Assembly: GCA_910588545.1 (NCBI GenBank)
Contig: CAJUOU010000001.1
Coordinates: 62,001-126,000 of the forward strand
Length of the DNA stretch: 64,000 bases
Reading direction: 5' to 3'
DNA from: an uncultured Christensenellaceae bacterium
Lineage (GTDB): Bacteria > Bacillota > Clostridia > Christensenellales > UBA3700
Each line of letters starts with the position of its first letter. Positions within the stretch are counted from its first letter, which is position 1. Below, one piece after another: positions 63,401 through 64,000 of the stretch. The position numbers and the translations under genes are program-made. The notes beneath the pieces are model-generated. The model saw nothing but the letters and a program-made list of their open reading frames with translations. It ran no database searches and had not been told where the DNA came from.

Positions 63401-64000
63401 ATGGATAAAAAGAAATTGGCAAGCGAGCCGTTGTTTTTTGAATTAAACAGAGTTTTTCGTATTTATTTGGGTGGCTTGCAATATGCGGAACTACGCGGCG
63501 AGAAAGCGGAAGATACGCTATTTCCCGAGGAGTGGATAGCTAGCAAAGTAAAAGCAATTAACCCTAAATATTTTGGACCTAGAGATGGTGTTTCGGTAAT
63601 AAAAGGTACGGATATTTTCTTTGATGATTTTTTGGAAGAGCAAAAAGATTTGCTTTTGGGTAACCGAAAATATGACTGTTTGGTAAAATACTTGGATAGT
63701 GCAATAAGGTTGCCTGTACAAGTTCATCCTACAAAAGATTTTTCTAAAAAGCATTTTAACAGTGAGTACGGAAAAACCGAAGCATGGCTTGTCATTGCAA
63801 CAAGACCAAATGCAAAAATTTATTTCGGTTTTAACGACTATATCGGTAAAGAAAAATTTTCCGCTTTAGAAGAAGAGAGTTTGGAAAACCGCGACGTAAT
63901 GCGTACAATTTTAAATGGTGTAGATGCGCATGTAGGAGATATGTATTTGATACCGGGGGGGTTGATTCATGCAATAGGCGAGGGCTGTACAATAGTGGAA
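63401..64000 (+). CDS. manA: Mannose-6-phosphate isomerase, class I (cut by window edge)
   Basis: The first 200 residues of a zinc isomerase that links mannose-6-phosphate to fructose-6-phosphate. Zinc ligands Gln107 and His109 are in QVHP and Glu127 in GKTEAW; the loop PGGLIHAIGEGC near 185-196 is typical. AGGAG lies 8 bases before the ATG. Last gene of the run in this window; the 3' end is missing. Confidence 0.9.
   Translation, partial: MDKKKLASEPLFFELNRVFRIYLGGLQYAELRGEKAEDTLFPEEWIASKVKAINPKYFGPRDGVSVIKGTDIFFDDFLEEQKDLLLGNRKYDCLVKYLDSAIRLPVQVHPTKDFSKKHFNSEYGKTEAWLVIATRPNAKIYFGFNDYIGKEKFSALEEESLENRDVMRTILNGVDAHVGDMYLIPGGLIHAIGEGCTIVE

Noticed and set aside
1..64000. CRISPR array, prophage or insertion sequence
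   Set aside because: No regularly spaced repeats, transposase, integrase or phage gene was seen on either strand.

Overview
This window looks like a chromosome segment of an uncultured, spore-forming, anaerobic gut member of the Bacillota (class Clostridia). It is AT-rich with standard bacterial codons. Spore formation is indicated by spoIIR, sleB-ypeB, a complete spoIIIAA-AH operon, a SpoVB-like flippase and spoIIID. Anaerobic life is suggested by a 2[4Fe-4S] ferredoxin and a desulfoferrodoxin. A gut habit is inferred from two GH29 alpha-fucosidases, a GH98-like enzyme, a sulfatase and a GH2 beta-mannosidase, all fitting host glycan degradation. The species was not identified.

Layout. 1-4.2 kb: 5' end of typA, two FAD flavoproteins, a HlyIII membrane protein and a small ferredoxin. 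4.5-6.5 kb: greA-lysS. 6.5-7.0 kb: an unusual array of hairpins, then a 30-bp palindrome before a lipoprotein gene. 8.5-12.9 kb (minus strand): rplM-rpsI and ecfA1-ecfA2-ecfT-truA. 13.1-20.8 kb: fucosidase, WG-repeat protein, fucosidase, GH98-like protein, MazG-like pyrophosphohydrolase and a uracil-DNA-glycosylase-like protein. 20.8-24.2 kb: YegP-like protein, spoIIR, sleB-ypeB. 24.35-27.7 kb: a probable invertible promoter in front of a large beta-helix surface protein with a dockerin-like C-terminus. 28-33.5 kb: DUF1846 protein, PRPP-synthetase-type enzyme, MBL-fold hydrolase and rho. 33.9-36.6 kb (minus): DUF4363, YetF-like and SpoVB-like genes. 36.6-42.3 kb: LysM protein, TIGR04086-type protein and spoIIIAA-AH.

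42.6-51.8 kb is a housekeeping cluster: asp23-like, nusB, folD, xseA-xseB, ispA, dxs, nadK, argR, recN. This links one-carbon metabolism, isoprenoid synthesis (IspA, Dxs), NADP supply, arginine control and DNA repair. 52.0 kb holds a tRNA-Thr(CGT) followed by two decayed copies of itself, each set off by an identical hairpin. 52.6-55.5 kb (minus) is a complete preQ1 operon queD-queE-folE-queC-queF with a structured-looking leader. 56-64 kb holds a desulfoferrodoxin fused to a BFD-like domain, a decayed glycosidase fragment, spoIIID, an esterase, then sulfatase, beta-mannosidase, sugar kinase and the start of mannose-6-phosphate isomerase, which together look like a mannoside utilisation run.

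The most novel signals are the inverted repeats at 24357-24382 and 24504-24529 that enclose a leftward TTGACA promoter (a candidate phase switch in the OFF state), the hairpin array at 6474-6860 with a compensatory base change between copies, and the tRNA-Thr decay array. No CRISPR array, transposase, integrase or prophage gene was seen.
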